A stretch of 64,000 nt of DNA from Maniola hyperantus (taxonomy: Eukaryota > Arthropoda > Insecta > Lepidoptera > Nymphalidae). The position numbers and the translations under genes were made by a program. The notes beneath the pieces were generated by a model. That model ran no database searches. It had not been told where the DNA came from and saw only the letters and a list, made by a program, of their open reading frames with translations. Shown piece after piece: positions 42,196 to 53,010 of the stretch. The stretch is from contig NC_048548.1 in the NCBI RefSeq assembly GCF_902806685.2, positions 13,852,557-13,916,556 on the forward strand. Direction: 5' to 3'. Within the stretch, counting starts at the first letter, position 1, and the number at the start of each line of letters is the position of its first letter.

Positions 42196-43760
42196 CTGCA
42201 TTTTTCGCTGTCACAAAGATAGCGGCGGCGATTCACGCGTTAATCGCAAATCCGAGACGAGACGTCACGTTTCACGCACGTCACTCACAGCTCGTCACGC
42301 CGACTTGGAATTAGGCAGGTAGGTATGTAATAGAAGATCACTACCCATAATTATAATTAATGTGAAAGTTTGTTTGTTGGTTTGTCCTTCAATCATGCCG
42401 CAACGGAGATACGGATCGACATGATTTTTTGTATGACTATAGTTGAGAGCGTTATAGGCTATTTTATACTAGAAAATCAGAGAGTTCCCACATGATTTTT
42501 AGAAAACTAAATCCACGCCTATATTGTCGCGGGCATCATGTAACGCTGTATACATGGACCTATAAATACTACTTTAATATACCTACGCTAATATCTTTTG
42601 GTATTTTAAACTTTTTTAATTCATTTCGAGATCCGAGAAGTGACGCTACGTTTCACGCACGTCACTCACAGCTCGACACGCCGACTTGGAATTAGGCAGG
42701 TATGTAGTGGAACATCACTACCCATATAATTAATGTGAAAGTTTGTTTGTTTGTTGGTTTGTCCTTCAACCATGCCGCAACGGAGATACGGATCGACATG
42801 ATTTTTTGCATGCATATAGTTAAAGACCTGTGAGAGTGTCATAGGCTACCTTTTGTACTAGAAAATCAGAGTGTTCCCGCGGGATAGAGCTAAATTCACG
42901 CGTATATTGTCGCGGGCATCATGTAACACTATATACATGGACCTATAAATAAATAAATAAATGAAGCCTTTATTGCTGAAATTTATCAACAATAAAATTA
43001 ACAATTACATAATTTAAATCTCGCACTTTAGTTCCTTTGCGATCAGCTATAAATACTACTGAATAATATTATACGCTAATATATTTTGGTATTCTTAAAC
43101 ATTTTTACTTCATTTCATTTATTTTTGTGTATTTTCTGCTGTCACAAAGATGGCCGTTTTCCGCTGTCACAAAGATCGCCGTTTTCCGCTGTCACAAAGA
43201 TGACCGTTTTCCGCTGTCACAAAGATGGCCGTTTTCCGCTGTCACAAAGATGACCGTTTTCCGCTGTCACAAAGATGGCCGTTTTCCGCTGTCACAAATA
43301 TGACCGTTTTCCGCTGTCACAAAGATGGCCGTTTTCCGCTGTCACAAAGATGGCCGTTTTCCGCTGTCACAAAGATGGCCGTTTTCCGCTGTCACAAAGA
43401 TGGCCGTTTTCCGCTGTCACAAAGATGGCCGTTTTCCGCTGTCACAAAGATGGCCGTTTTCCGCTGTCACAAAGATGGCCGTTTTCCGCTGTCACAAAGA
43501 TGGCCGTTTTCCGCTGTCACAAAGATGACCGTTTTCCGCTGTCACAAAGATGGCCGTTTTCCGCTGTCACAAAGATGGCCGTTTTCCGCTGTCACAAAGA
43601 TGGCCGTTTTCCGCTGTCACAAAGATGGCCGCGGCGATCCGAGAAGTGACGCTACGTTTCACGCACGTCACTCACAGCTCGTCACGCCATTTTGGAATAT
43701 GGTAGGTAAGTATATTGTGGTGGAAGATAAATATTAAATTACTATACTAATATTATAAAA
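42193..43760. repeat. Threefold segmental repeat with embedded 25-bp satellite
   Basis: CGTTTCACGCACGTCACTCA occurs at about 42269, 42649 and 43655. Each is followed by CAGCTCG.CACGCC and a GGAAT..GG.AGGTA-type continuation. Units 1 and 2 also share a family C-like stretch (GTGAAAGTTTGTTTG to CGGGCATCATGTAAC). GCTGTCACAAAGAT precedes units 1 and 3 and is the core of the 25-bp array. 42960-43010 includes an AAAT run and TGAAGCCTTTATTGCTGAAA, likely a separate repeat. Confidence 0.75.
43132..43631. repeat. Tandem array: twenty copies of a 25-bp unit
   Basis: Exactly 20 x 25 bp, each built on TTTTCCGCTGTCACAAAGAT plus a GGCCG, GACCG or CGCCG ending. The first unit has TTTTCTGC, one has AAATATG. 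Because 25 is not a multiple of 3, all three forward frames stay open and read the same 25-residue cycle (MAVFRCHK, then RFPLSQRWPFSAVTK). The protein frames are a by-product of the repeat; nothing else marks a gene. Confidence 0.9.
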
Positions 43761-44001
43761 CTAGCTTATGCTCGCGACTTCGTCCGCGTGGACTACAAAA
43801 TTTCAAAACCCTATTTCACCCCCTTAGGAATTATCAAAAATCCTTTCTTAGCGGATGCCTACGTCATAATAGCTATCTGAATACCAAATTTCAGCCCGAT
43901 CCGTCCAGTAGTTTGAGCTGTGCGTTGATAGATCAGTCAGTCATTCAGTCAGTCAGTCAGTCAGTCAGTCAGTCACCTTTTCCTTTTATATATATAGATA
44001 G
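43761..44001 (+). mobile_element. Repeat family B copy
   Basis: CTAGCTTATGCTCGCGACTT through GATAGATCAGTCAGTCATTC to CCTTTTATATATATAG. Confidence 0.85.
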
Positions 44002-44374
44002 AGAAGATATACGAAAGTGTATCTGTCTGTCTGTGGTCTGTTTGCTACGTTTTCACAGCACATAAACAGCTGCAGTACTCCATGCACGATCGAACTTGTG
44101 CTTGGTACAGGGTAAGAAGCTGTTCCGGCGTCAAGTGCCGTTTGTATGTTAAACGCGGCTGCTATTCTGTAATTTGAGTTTTATTACTTGAGTAATAGAA
44201 TTGATCTTACCTTTATGTATTTGTGTAGATCTGCCACCCTGAGTAGGAAATAAGGAATACAGCGGAAATCTCGTGACACCTGCAACAAAAAGATGTAACC
44301 TTAATAATAAACTATGATGAGAAAGTAATTTATTAATGACGGACAAATAATGGGTATTATAATAGTCTTCAGGA

Positions 44375-44455
44375 AATATTGTATATTGACGTTTAGTAAG
44401 AGATAACAGTTTCGTAGAGCGTTGTCTCTGTCGTTGCGACTGACAAAACACACGA
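44375..44455. repeat. Foldback MITE family E, half copy
   Basis: GGAAATATTGTATATTGACG and TTCGTAGAGCGTTGTCTCTG match the left half of the element at 44848-45048. Confidence 0.65.
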
Positions 44456-44847
44456 ATTCTCGGAATTCTTACTGAAGAATTTTGTAATTCATGTATTTAT
44501 GATTGATCAAATCAAATATATCTTTGTTTTTAATAATAATAATCGAAAAAATGATAGTTTATTTTACGTTACTCTTCGATTAGCAATGGGAAGACGAACC
44601 GTGCAATAAGATAAGGCTACTTTAACCTTGGGCTAGTGTTATTCAGCGATTGTGAAATTCACATGCATTTACTTGTCACTTTAAACGGCAATTAGCCTAC
44701 TCGAGACTTAGCTTGGAGATTGTGGAAGAGGTCCTATTTTAAAATGCTGATAGCCCAAAAATACAAGCAGAATAATATTTTATCACCGAATTTTTTGTTT
44801 AACTGAAAAATTCGTAGCGGTTGGCGCACCTTATAACATAATGCGTA

Positions 44848-45048
44848 CAGTAGGTACCCGTAGTTATTAGCCGGCAGGAAATATTGTACATCGACCTTTA
44901 GAAAGAGATAACGGTTTCGTAGAGAGTTGTGTCTGTCGTTGAGACCGACAAAACGTCACATAGGTATGAGTGACATAGATAGACAACGCTCTACAAAGCC
45001 GAAATCTCATTCTAAAGGTCGATGTGCAATATTTCCTGCCGGCTACTG
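44848..45048. mobile_element. Foldback MITE family E, complete, TA-flanked
   Basis: 201 bp. Starts CAGTAGGTACCCG and ends GGCTACTG. The inner inverted repeat AGCCGGCAGGAAATATTG is matched exactly on the other side. TA flanks at 44846-44847 and 45049-45050. Confidence 0.8.
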
Positions 45049-45298
45049 TACGATCTTTCTAGTCGAAATTCCATGGACATGTACGAAGCGATTAGCTTCC
45101 TCGTTTCTATTTTTCTAATACGCACTGCTACAAATGCTAGACGGATAGACGACATCAAACGAGTCACATGGAGATTTCAGTTGCGGGTTTTCTTTCACTT
45201 TCACTTTTTCATGCTAATAAATATTTTCTTTCTTTGTGGAGTGCTAAAGTAATAAGCAAAACAAGTGTATTTCATCCGGAGGTACCAGGACAACATAC

Positions 45299-45384
45299 CT
45301 TGGTGCAGGTCAGTGGGCGGGCGGGAGCGGGCGCCCCCCGCCGCCCCGCCCAGCATCGCCCCACGTGCTGAACCACCTCACCAC
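45299..45384 (-). CDS. Internal coding exon, unidentified minus-strand gene (linkage to 32388-32514 uncertain)
   Basis: An 86-bp GC-rich exon with acceptor GTCCGCAG|GT and donor CCAAG|GTATGT. Two of three frames are closed. The open one, which starts after one base from the previous exon, reads GEVVQHVGRCWAGRRGAPAP then ARPLTCTK. It ends in phase 0. The next confident exon (32388-32514) needs a phase-1 donor, so either an exon of length 1 mod 3 is missing between them or this exon belongs to another transcript. The composition (Ala, Pro, Arg) resembles the exon at 5014-5133. Confidence 0.55.
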
Positions 45385-45749
45385 CTGCGGACAAAATAAA
45401 ACGATATTAGTGAAATTATATTTAGGGATAACAATAGGTAGTAAGTACGTATTATACAAAATCTAGATGGGCTAGAAAATACATAATACTTAATAATATC
45501 TACTATTTGTAAAGTAATTTTTTTTTTATTACATTTAGTTACCTACCTATATAGTTAGGTTTTTTCGTATTTTTCACTGTACAACGACTCTGGGGCAATC
45601 TTGGGACATCTCCTTTGAGTAGGTACCTAACAAAGTCTATGGTTGTGTAAGGCGGTCCGAGACGGTCAAGCGGTTTTACGTCAAACACGTAGATTTTTTG
45701 TTTGAGTCAAGCATTTTGATTTTTGACCGTTTACATTGTCTGCTTGGTG

Positions 45750-45893
45750 CTTTTTTTTATATTCAGATACAAGTTAGCCCATGACTTCAATCTCACCTGG
45801 TGGTAAGTGATGATGCAGTCTAAGATGATAGCGGGCTAACCTGGAAGGGGTATGGCAGTTTTTATTAAACCCATACCCCTTTGGTTTCTACAC
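45750..45893 (-). mobile_element. SINE family S3, 3' fragment without tRNA head
   Basis: ATACAAGTTAGCCCATGACT, GTAAGTGATGATGCAGTCTA and ACCCCTTTGGTTTCTACACG match 39610-39730. The region containing the head is absent. Confidence 0.75.
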
Positions 45894-46148
45894 GTAAATG
45901 CTTGAGTCCAAGCATTTACGTGTTCGACGCGTGATCGATGCGATTTCATATATTTAGTGTTTGACGCGACGTTCGGACAGTGTTCGATGAATGAGAAAAG
46001 TGCCGTTTGCTTGATCAAGCCGCTTGACGGGCGCATCAAGCAGCTTGATCGTGTCGGCCCTTAATGTAGGTATCGCCGCGCCGCATTTTTTCTATCCCTA
46101 TCCCTACCATAATAAAATACAGATTACGCATTACGCATAGCTATAGTA

Positions 46149-46295
46149 CGCGACAAGTTGAAATGGCAATCGGGGAGGGAACGCCCCGCACACCTGCACA
46201 GCCCCCGCGCTAACCCGGTGCGGACGAACGCGGGTGTGCAGGGCGTCCCCCGTCTCTACCCCGATTGCCATCTCAACCAGTCGGGGGCTATAGTT
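46149..46295. mobile_element. GC-rich foldback family H, complete
   Basis: ACGCGACAAGTTGAAATGGC and CAATCGGGG are inverted at the right as CCCCGATTGCCATCTCAACC. The centre has AACGCCCCGCACACCTGCAC and ACCCGGTGCGGACG. Partial copies lie at 999, 7846, 10352, 28683 and 60655. Confidence 0.7.
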
Positions 46296-46401
46296 AACGT
46301 TAACTTATTTTATACTGGAAGTTCTGTGGTTAAACAAAATTTAACGTGAATCTGCCAACTTTACTAGCATAAGGGTTTGCAAACTCATCCCTGATTCGTT
46401 G

Positions 46402-46610
46402 CAAATCTAAATTTATAAAATGAAAAGGTGACTGACAGACTGACTGATCTATCAACGCACAATGCAGCAACGAGTAAATATGCAGATAGCTATTATGACG
46501 TAGGCATCTGCTAAGAAATTTTTTTTTTTAAATTCAACCCTCAAGGGGCTGAAATAGGTGATTTAAATTTGTGTAGTCCGCGCGGACGAAGTCGCGAGCA
46601 TCAGCTAGTA
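46402..46610 (-). mobile_element. Repeat family B copy
   Basis: AATCTAAATTTATAAAATG to CGAAGTCGCGAGCATCAGCT. The CAAACTACTGGACGGATCGG segment is replaced by a deletion. Confidence 0.75.
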
Positions 46611-46619
46611 TTTGATAAA

Positions 46620-47295
46620 CCTGCGACCCTATTGTCAGCAGCTCTTACCGATTGTACCAACTGCGGTTTATCATTCAACGATGACAAATGGTATTTAATT
46701 CAACGATGGGTTCAATACATTGACCGTAGTCCGTATCCGTAACCACCATGGCGCAAACCATGGTAAATGACGTTGTTAACAAAATAGTGTCGATACGTAG
46801 TAGGTACCATCTACGTAGTGTTACATGCAAAGGCTTTTAAGCTCGCCCATTTACGTCAAACTGTTTACACTCACTCTTTGACTACACTCGCGTTTGTATG
46901 TAAATTGATGTGAAAGCCTTCACTAATTCATTAAGTCCTAGTATTCAAAAAAATAAAATATTTTTTAATGGTGGTTGGTTGTTTTTATTTCTAAATACCA
47001 AGTTGGCGTTTCGAAACTTTGAACTTTCGAGATTTGAATAAAATAAAACTATGTAATTTATTCAAAACTGCGCGCCTCATAATATAATATCTGTTTGTAA
47101 AATAAAAAATTAGGTAGCACATAAATCATACTAGTATTCATAGATATAACTTGGAAATGACGAATAAAAGGAAGTTACTGTAAAAATTTCAAGTTTTTGA
47201 CCTCAACGATCCAATCAGTCAGTGAGTCAGTACAATAATTTTTAGTCATTATGTACCAGATAGATAACTCATTCATAATATTATGATAACCCGAC
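46620..47295. other. Stretch without supported feature
   Basis: AT-rich, no exon-like signal. Confidence 0.4.
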
Positions 47296-47299
47296 TCGG

Positions 47300-47455
47300 T
47301 TGGTAAATCAAAATTCAAATTCAAATAATTTATGCAAAATAGGTGATAAATTACTCTTTTTGATAGTCGGTTTGCATTTGTAAGATAATATTATAGTGAT
47401 GATAATTATTACGCGGACTTAAAACTAAAGCTACGAGCTAAATCGAAGTTAAGGT
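47300..47455 (-). mobile_element. Jockey-type LINE 3' tail, diverged
   Basis: AATTTATGCAAAATAGGTGA, TTTGTAAGATAATATTATAG and ACTTAAAACTAAAGCTACGA match the 3' UTR of the 41130 element in inverse orientation. It is truncated after TACGAG. Confidence 0.65.
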
Positions 47456-48170
47456 GGTGGTTATCATATTAACAGAACGTTTCCTAAATTGACACAATTG
47501 AGAATCGAACCCAGCTAAGTTAGTATTCACACCGCTTCGCCAGAAACGCCGAACCTTTTCCCAAATAATTCTAAATGGAATTTCTACATGACGGTTTCTA
47601 TCTAAGCATAATCTACTTTGGAATTCTAAGAAGGCACAGTCCCACAGTGCCCAGCATCCCTACCTGCCAAAAAGCGAAGCATACCCGTCCACTCGAGAGG
47701 GACTTGCTAAACGCAAAAAAACTGTCTACCAAAGATCTTGACCACTGGGTCCGAAAAAATTATATCTTAAAGTGCATGGATGTTATGTTTTACTTGATTG
47801 GTATTTACATATTTATGTTAGATAGTCAAGTCTATACATATTATATTGGAAGTAATTCTGCCAGTGATCCGTAATGTAGAAGAAGCAGAAGCCGACAAGC
47901 AAATAGAAATTATTTTCAAAAGGAAAATCATTGTTGATGTTGCCTTCCATTCAGACCTATGTATGTATTGCATTTGCATCACACCGGGGAATCATTTGTC
48001 AATTTGTTCCAAATTGAATTGGACTTGTGCAACGCATGAACCACACAAAACTTGCTGAAAAGTGGAAACCGGAGGGTCATAGAGGGTGATGGATTACAGG
48101 ACTAGAGAGGTGAGGATTTTGGGAATTTAGAGCTGGAAAGACACTGCTTTTGCGAATTTGAAATCGTTTG
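47456..48170. other. Stretch with two unsupported ORFs
   Basis: A 99-codon ORF at 47575-47874 and an overlapping 70-codon ORF at 47846-48058 have no recognisable domain. TCGAACCCAGC near 47502 may be a decayed tRNA-like B-box. I do not call a gene. Confidence 0.3.
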
Positions 48171-48174
48171 AGAG

Positions 48175-48510
48175 CACTACAGTCATCATCATCATAATCA
48201 ACCCATCCATCGCCGGATCACTACAGAGCACGGGTCTCCTCTTAGAGTGAGAAGGGTTTTGGCCATAGTTGTAGTTACCACGCTGGCCATGTGCGGATTG
48301 GTAGACTTCACACACCTTTGAGAACATTATGGAGAACTCTCAGGCATGCAGGTTTCCTCACGATGTTTTCCTTCACCATTGAAATGCAAATGATATCTGT
48401 TTACTTAAAACGCATATAACTCCGAAAAGTTAAAGGTGCGTGCCCGGGTTCGAACCCCCGACCTCCGATTAGAAGGCGGGCGTCCTAACAGCTAGGCTAT
48501 CACAGCACTA
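48175..48510 (-). mobile_element. SINE family S1, full length
   Basis: On the minus strand: head GATAGCCTAGCTGTTAGGAC and GGTCGGGGGTTCGAACCCGG (A and B boxes). The body follows through CGCATATAACTCCGAAAAGT... ATGGTGAAGGAAAACATCGT and GGAGACCCGTGCTCTGTAGT. It ends TTGATTATGATGATGATGAC. This is the reference copy for S1 here. Confidence 0.8.
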
Positions 48511-49114
48511 CAGTATCCTCCTCTAACCGTGCTACTTGTTGACTACCTGCATAAAAACTTTGAAATGGGTTAACTTAATTTATTCTCACTCGCACCTCAG
48601 CTCCGTATAGAGAACGGAACAATGACGTTTTTTGTCTGTCCGTCTGTCTGTTCCGACCGCCTATTGCCATGCACAAAGATTGCTTTAATTTCTTACCTTA
48701 CAAGTGTTCCAACCAATAGAAACCTCTAAAGCTAGCACCATAAAGTTTAAACTTCAAACTTTTAAAGAAAGTGGTTAAGTATGGGTTTTTTTATTACGCG
48801 TCTAAAAGTTGAAGGAAATGGGGTCCTAATTTCTGAATTTATGTTTTCCAATTAGCTGGCTGTTTATAATTTGAAGTTAACTTATGAACTTTCCGAGATC
48901 GAGGTAGCTTACGATCTCTAGAGTTTGAAAGTTTAGTTTGGTGGGACTACAAAAGGGAAATGAAAAATTTGAAAGAAATATTTAATTTCAACGATCCGAT
49001 TGCACTGAAAATGATGTGTGTTTTTTGTATAGTGGTAGTTTATGGGGCTAGAATTCACCTATTAAAGTTAATAATTTGAAGTTTTAAATTATTTAACATC
49101 TTTTTGTAATTTAA

Positions 49115-49296
49115 GCCTCAACTCAACGGCTCAACGGTTGAAGGAGCGGGCTGAATTCTGAAAGATTGCAGGTTCAAATCCCACCCGTTGCCCTATTGTC
49201 GTACCTTCTCCTAGCACAAGCTTTACGCTTAGTTGGACGGGAACGGGGAATATTAGTCATCATGATGAACTTGGCTAATGTTCTTTAAAAAAAAAA
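49115..49296 (+). mobile_element. SINE family S2, diverged copy
   Basis: B-box GGTTCAAATCCC, body CGTACCTTCTCCTAGCACAA and GGCTAATGTTCTTTAAAAAA tail. The A-box region is altered (CTCAACGGCTCAACGG). Confidence 0.75.
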
Positions 49297-49990
49297 CATA
49301 CTATCCTTTCTCTGTGTAGAGGGTGTATAAATTCCGAACAAGGTAAAATTCCCCATTCAAAGAAAGGTATAAAATCAACCAGTTCCTGTAATATCTGTCT
49401 ACTCTGGCTAATACCTGCCCACGCACCACCGCCGAGCCAACTCCAACGTCCCACGAAGAATGGGCTGTTAGCTTTTACGAGCTTCCCGCTTCACTGATGG
49501 ACCTCACGCAAACAACTACCTACAGGCTTCCACCGCCTAAATGACCTAAACTTAGCTGTCTAGGGTTCCGTCCCGAATGGTGCCAACGGGACCCTATTAC
49601 TAAGCCTACAATGTCCGACTGTCTGTCAGCAGGCTGTAACACCTTGTGAAGATTTCAACTGTCTACCTATTAAGATAGATAGAAGGTGCATAAATTCCGA
49701 ACAAGGTAAAATTCCCCATACAAAAAAAGGGTATAAAATCAACCAGTTCCTGTAGTACATATCTATCTACCCTGGCTAATACCTGCCCACGCATCACCGC
49801 CGAGCCAGCTCCAACGTCCCACGAAGAATGGGCTGTTAGCTTTTACGAGCTTCCCGCTTCACTGATGGACCTCACGCAAACAACTACCTACAGGCTTCCA
49901 CCGCCTAAATGACCTAAACTTAGCTTTTTAGGGTTCCGTACCGTACCGAAGGGAGCCAACGGGACCCTATTACCACAGTGTAAGGTGAGA
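49297..49990 (+). repeat. Duplicated ~300-bp block
   Basis: 49310-49600 and 49680-49975 match closely: AAATTCCGAACAAGGTAAAA, GGTATAAAATCAACCAGTTC, TAATACCTGCCCACGCA, CCAACGTCCCACGAAGAATG and AACAACTACCTACAGGCTTC. Each ends in a TAGGGTTCCGT..GCCAACGGGACCCTATTAC motif (family D). A third partial copy, 50604-50698, stops after ACCAGTTCCT. GTATAAAATC resembles a TATA box. It may be the LTR or 5' region of a retroelement; I could not confirm that. Confidence 0.65.
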
Positions 49991-50102
49991 CACTATACTC
50001 CAACGCCTTTGATCTCGTGGTAAATGACGACCACAGCGACTCTGCCATATAGGTCCCAGAATTACTGGGGCCGTCTCGGGTCGCTCCCTTACCGCACGAT
50101 GG

Positions 50103-50282
50103 CTCTGTCTCAGTGGCGTGCACAGAGTTCGAAGCCAGGGTAAGCATTAGTAAGATAGGCCTGATACACCTTATATAGACCTACTGAATGGCAGGTCATA
50201 AAGAAAAATGGGCTCAGGGTCATTTCAACTAGGGTAAGCAGTACTTTTATGCCTCTATGAATTGCACGCCACTGCACTGTCT
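50103..50282. mobile_element. hAT-like MITE, sister of 37020-37162
   Basis: The element, 50111-50274, has ends CAGTGGCGTGCACAG and TTGCACGCCACTG. It is flanked by CTCTGTCT and CACTGTCT (7 of 8 identical). Confidence 0.8.
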
Positions 50283-50329
50283 AGATGGCTTCGTCGAACC
50301 TCAACTCTGATAGGTAATCTCTACATAGT

Positions 50330-50595
50330 ATAAAATACAGTCGCATCCGACTGTCTGTATGTATGTATGAACGCGTAGATCTTTTAAACTACGCAACGGA
50401 TTTTAATGCGGTTTTCACCAACAGATAGAGTTATTCAAGAGGAAGGTTTATAGCTATAGTTTAATTCTCAAAAAATTAGAGATCCCTAGAGAAATTGAAA
50501 TAATGTGATTTAGGTCGGAAAAAATCCTCTCAATGACACCACATTAGTATCTACATTGCACCCATGCGAAGCCGGGGCGGGTCGCTAGTAAGTAA
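50330..50595 (-). mobile_element. Repeat family M copy (GCGACCCGCCCCGGCTTCGC type)
   Basis: It runs from GACTGTCTGTATGTATGTAT through AACTACGCAACGGATTTTAA to CATGCGAAGCCGGGGCGGGT. Split pieces of another copy lie at 52299-52372 and 53190-53335. Confidence 0.7.
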
Positions 50596-51090
50596 TAAGA
50601 ATAACATACTATCGTTTCTCTGTGTAGAGGGTGTATAAATTCCGAACAAGGTAAAATTCCCCATTCAAAGAAAGGTATAAAATCAACCAGTTCCTACTTA
50701 AAAGTATAGCAAGTAGGTACTTTTTCCAAAAGTTGCAAGTAGTATTTCAAAAGTAGCACTAATGCCCATCTCTAATACCTATCATCTAAGTAGAGAGAGA
50801 CACCCTCCCCTGTTTAGGTACTGGTATTATTGACATTCGCCGGAGGGGAGGTTGCCTAGCAGCGCCCTCCTGCTCTGTCCCGCAGTTCTCCTCGTAGGGT
50901 CGGGAGACCTTAGAAGTATTCCAATACCGTCTTTTAATTAGGTAGATATCTATAGACATACGGAGAATTTCTTAGGTATAATTATGGTACTCTTCAAGGA
51001 AAAGATAAACAAATAGTTTAAAAGTTTTCAAATAACCTGTCTGCAGTTTGCATTGCATCATGTCTGGGCGTATACTCGTATGTATATCAA

Positions 51091-51265
51091 ACTAGGTGAT
51101 GCCCGCGACTTCATCTGCGTGGATTTCAAAAATCTCGTGGAAATTCTTTGACTTTCCGAGATAAAAATTAGTCAATGTCACTCTCCGGATTTTCAGCTAT
51201 ATTCATGCAAAAAATCACGCCGATTTGTTGCGGTGTGATTGAAAGACAAGCCAACAAGGTACGGA
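51091..51265 (+). mobile_element. Repeat family C copy
   Basis: ACTAGGTGATGCCCGCGACT to GCGGTGTGATTGAAAGACAA. Confidence 0.7.
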
Positions 51266-51592
51266 ACCCTGAAAATGACTAAAAATTTACAACTTTTATT
51301 AAGATTGCTTAACTGTCTGTCAGTCCCTCCCTAGTCCCCACTGCAGTGGCCCGCGCAATCAACTAATTGTATTTAATGAACAATTGCACCAAAGTGTAAA
51401 TTAAGCTGTTAAGAAACGCTTCTATTGAGGGTACCCGAAGGAAATTATATAATTATGACTTGTCACCGTTTTAATATGACTGAATGTGGGATTGCGTGAG
51501 CTGATAGTGACAATTTTAAAGACCTCTTCATTGCCTTGATGGCCTAGTAGTTTATTTTTAAGTAGGATGTTTACTTACTAGGTTCAGTAGGG

Positions 51593-51845
51593 TGATTTCG
51601 TAAAACCTGCATGAATCATTATTACAATCTTAATTGTTGTGATTGGCTGAAATTGTGCTATTCTTGTTGCAACAATACATTGTATCCAATAGTGAGCGAG
51701 CGTCAACCAATCAGAGGTGATTGCGATCGTGACATTGTAGCTGTCATTTTACAGCAATCAGCAGGGCGATTGTCTAAAACCTGCATCAATCATTATTACA
51801 ATCTCAATTGTCAAATGATTGATGCAGGTTTTAGACAATCGGCCT
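51593..51845. repeat. Foldback region with perfect 28-bp hairpin arms
   Basis: 51767-51794 (CGATTGTCTAAAACCTGCAT...) is perfectly inverted at 51814-51841 around a 19-nt loop. A related half (TAAAACCTGCATGAATCATT) lies at 51602. The overlapping 83-codon ORF is not a gene. Confidence 0.75.
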
Positions 51846-52397
51846 ACAAACAAGGGTTATAAAAGCGACAGTTAATTTACCGTTAAATAAAAGCAAGAAA
51901 ATCAACCAAATTTTGGTTAATAATAGAAAGGTACGGTCATAATTTTCAAAATAAATATAACTTTACAATATTTAATCGATATCTTTCTGCACCCCTACAT
52001 AGTCGAAATTCCACAGTCGTACGAAGCGATTTGCTTTCCCGTTTCTAATACGCATTGCTAGAATATAGAACGCCCATTCCGGCATCCGTTTTCCCTGCCA
52101 GGTAACCTGCGCTCCACCACCTAAGATGGAGCACGCTTGCCTAGAAGATGCCTATTCACACAAAATACGTTTGTATGTAGAAGCGCGCAAGGGAATGAGA
52201 TCGAATGAGACTTGGTTCCAGCGCAATAGCAATTTGTGGGACTTATATTGGTTGATGATTTTCTAGGAAGGCAGCAATAAACAATGTTTATTAGTTAACT
52301 AGCGACCCGCCCCGGCTTCGCATGGGTGGCAATGTAGATTCTTAATGTAGTGTCACTTCCATACTAGTATTTAAAAAAAAATTACAAAAAAAATAAA

Positions 52398-52697
52398 AAC
52401 CGACTTCGTTACACAAACACTAAAAATTGAAAAATAATTTAATTTATTACCGAATATATTATGTATACAAGAGTTAATATAGTTCCATAATAATACTTTT
52501 TGGTTCCGGTGCCAATTAGCTTTAGCTGCGCGAATCGTCTAGACTTCATATTTTTATGGGACTCCACAATGGCACCTCATTGGCACCGACCCCAAAAAAT
52601 ATTATTATGGAACTATATTAACTCTTGTATACATAATATATTCGGTAATAAATTAAATTATTTTTCAATTTTTAGTGTTTGTGTAACGAAGTCGGTT
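52398..52697. mobile_element. 300-bp foldback element with 98-bp perfect arms
   Basis: 52398-52495, starting AACCGACTTCGTTACACAAA, is an exact reverse complement of the right end up to 52697. The match continues imperfectly inward to GGTGCCAAT. A-rich and T-rich tracts flank it. No coding sequence. Confidence 0.85.
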
Positions 52698-52970
52698 TTT
52701 TTTTTTTTTTTTTTAAATTTTATTTCACAATTTTTAGTGGCTCCATGGAATCATGCTATGACTGGTTAAAAGTCTACTGTTTACTAAGCTATTACACTGA
52801 TCGCGAGCAATTTACTCTTATCCGTTGAGGAGTTCCAGTATCTATCTTCGAAGATGTTCATCAGATCTTCACCAAATTGAAATGGGACCAACTTTGAAGT
52901 ATACCCTTTCAAACAAAAAAAAATATTTCAAAATCGGTCCAGGCGTTTTCGAGTAATCGGGGAACATACA

Positions 52971-52977
<7 letters not shown>

Positions 52978-53010
<33 letters not shown>

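Noticed and set aside
43132..43631. Possible CRISPR array
   Set aside because: The repeats are contiguous without spacers and the DNA is eukaryotic; it is a minisatellite.
43225..43737. 170-codon ORF (and 124- and 67-codon relatives)
   Set aside because: All are translations of the 25-bp tandem array, which is open in three frames. There is no splice or start context and no known domain.
47575..48058. Overlapping 99- and 70-codon ORFs
   Set aside because: No recognisable motif, mixed composition and no splice context. Recorded as unsupported.
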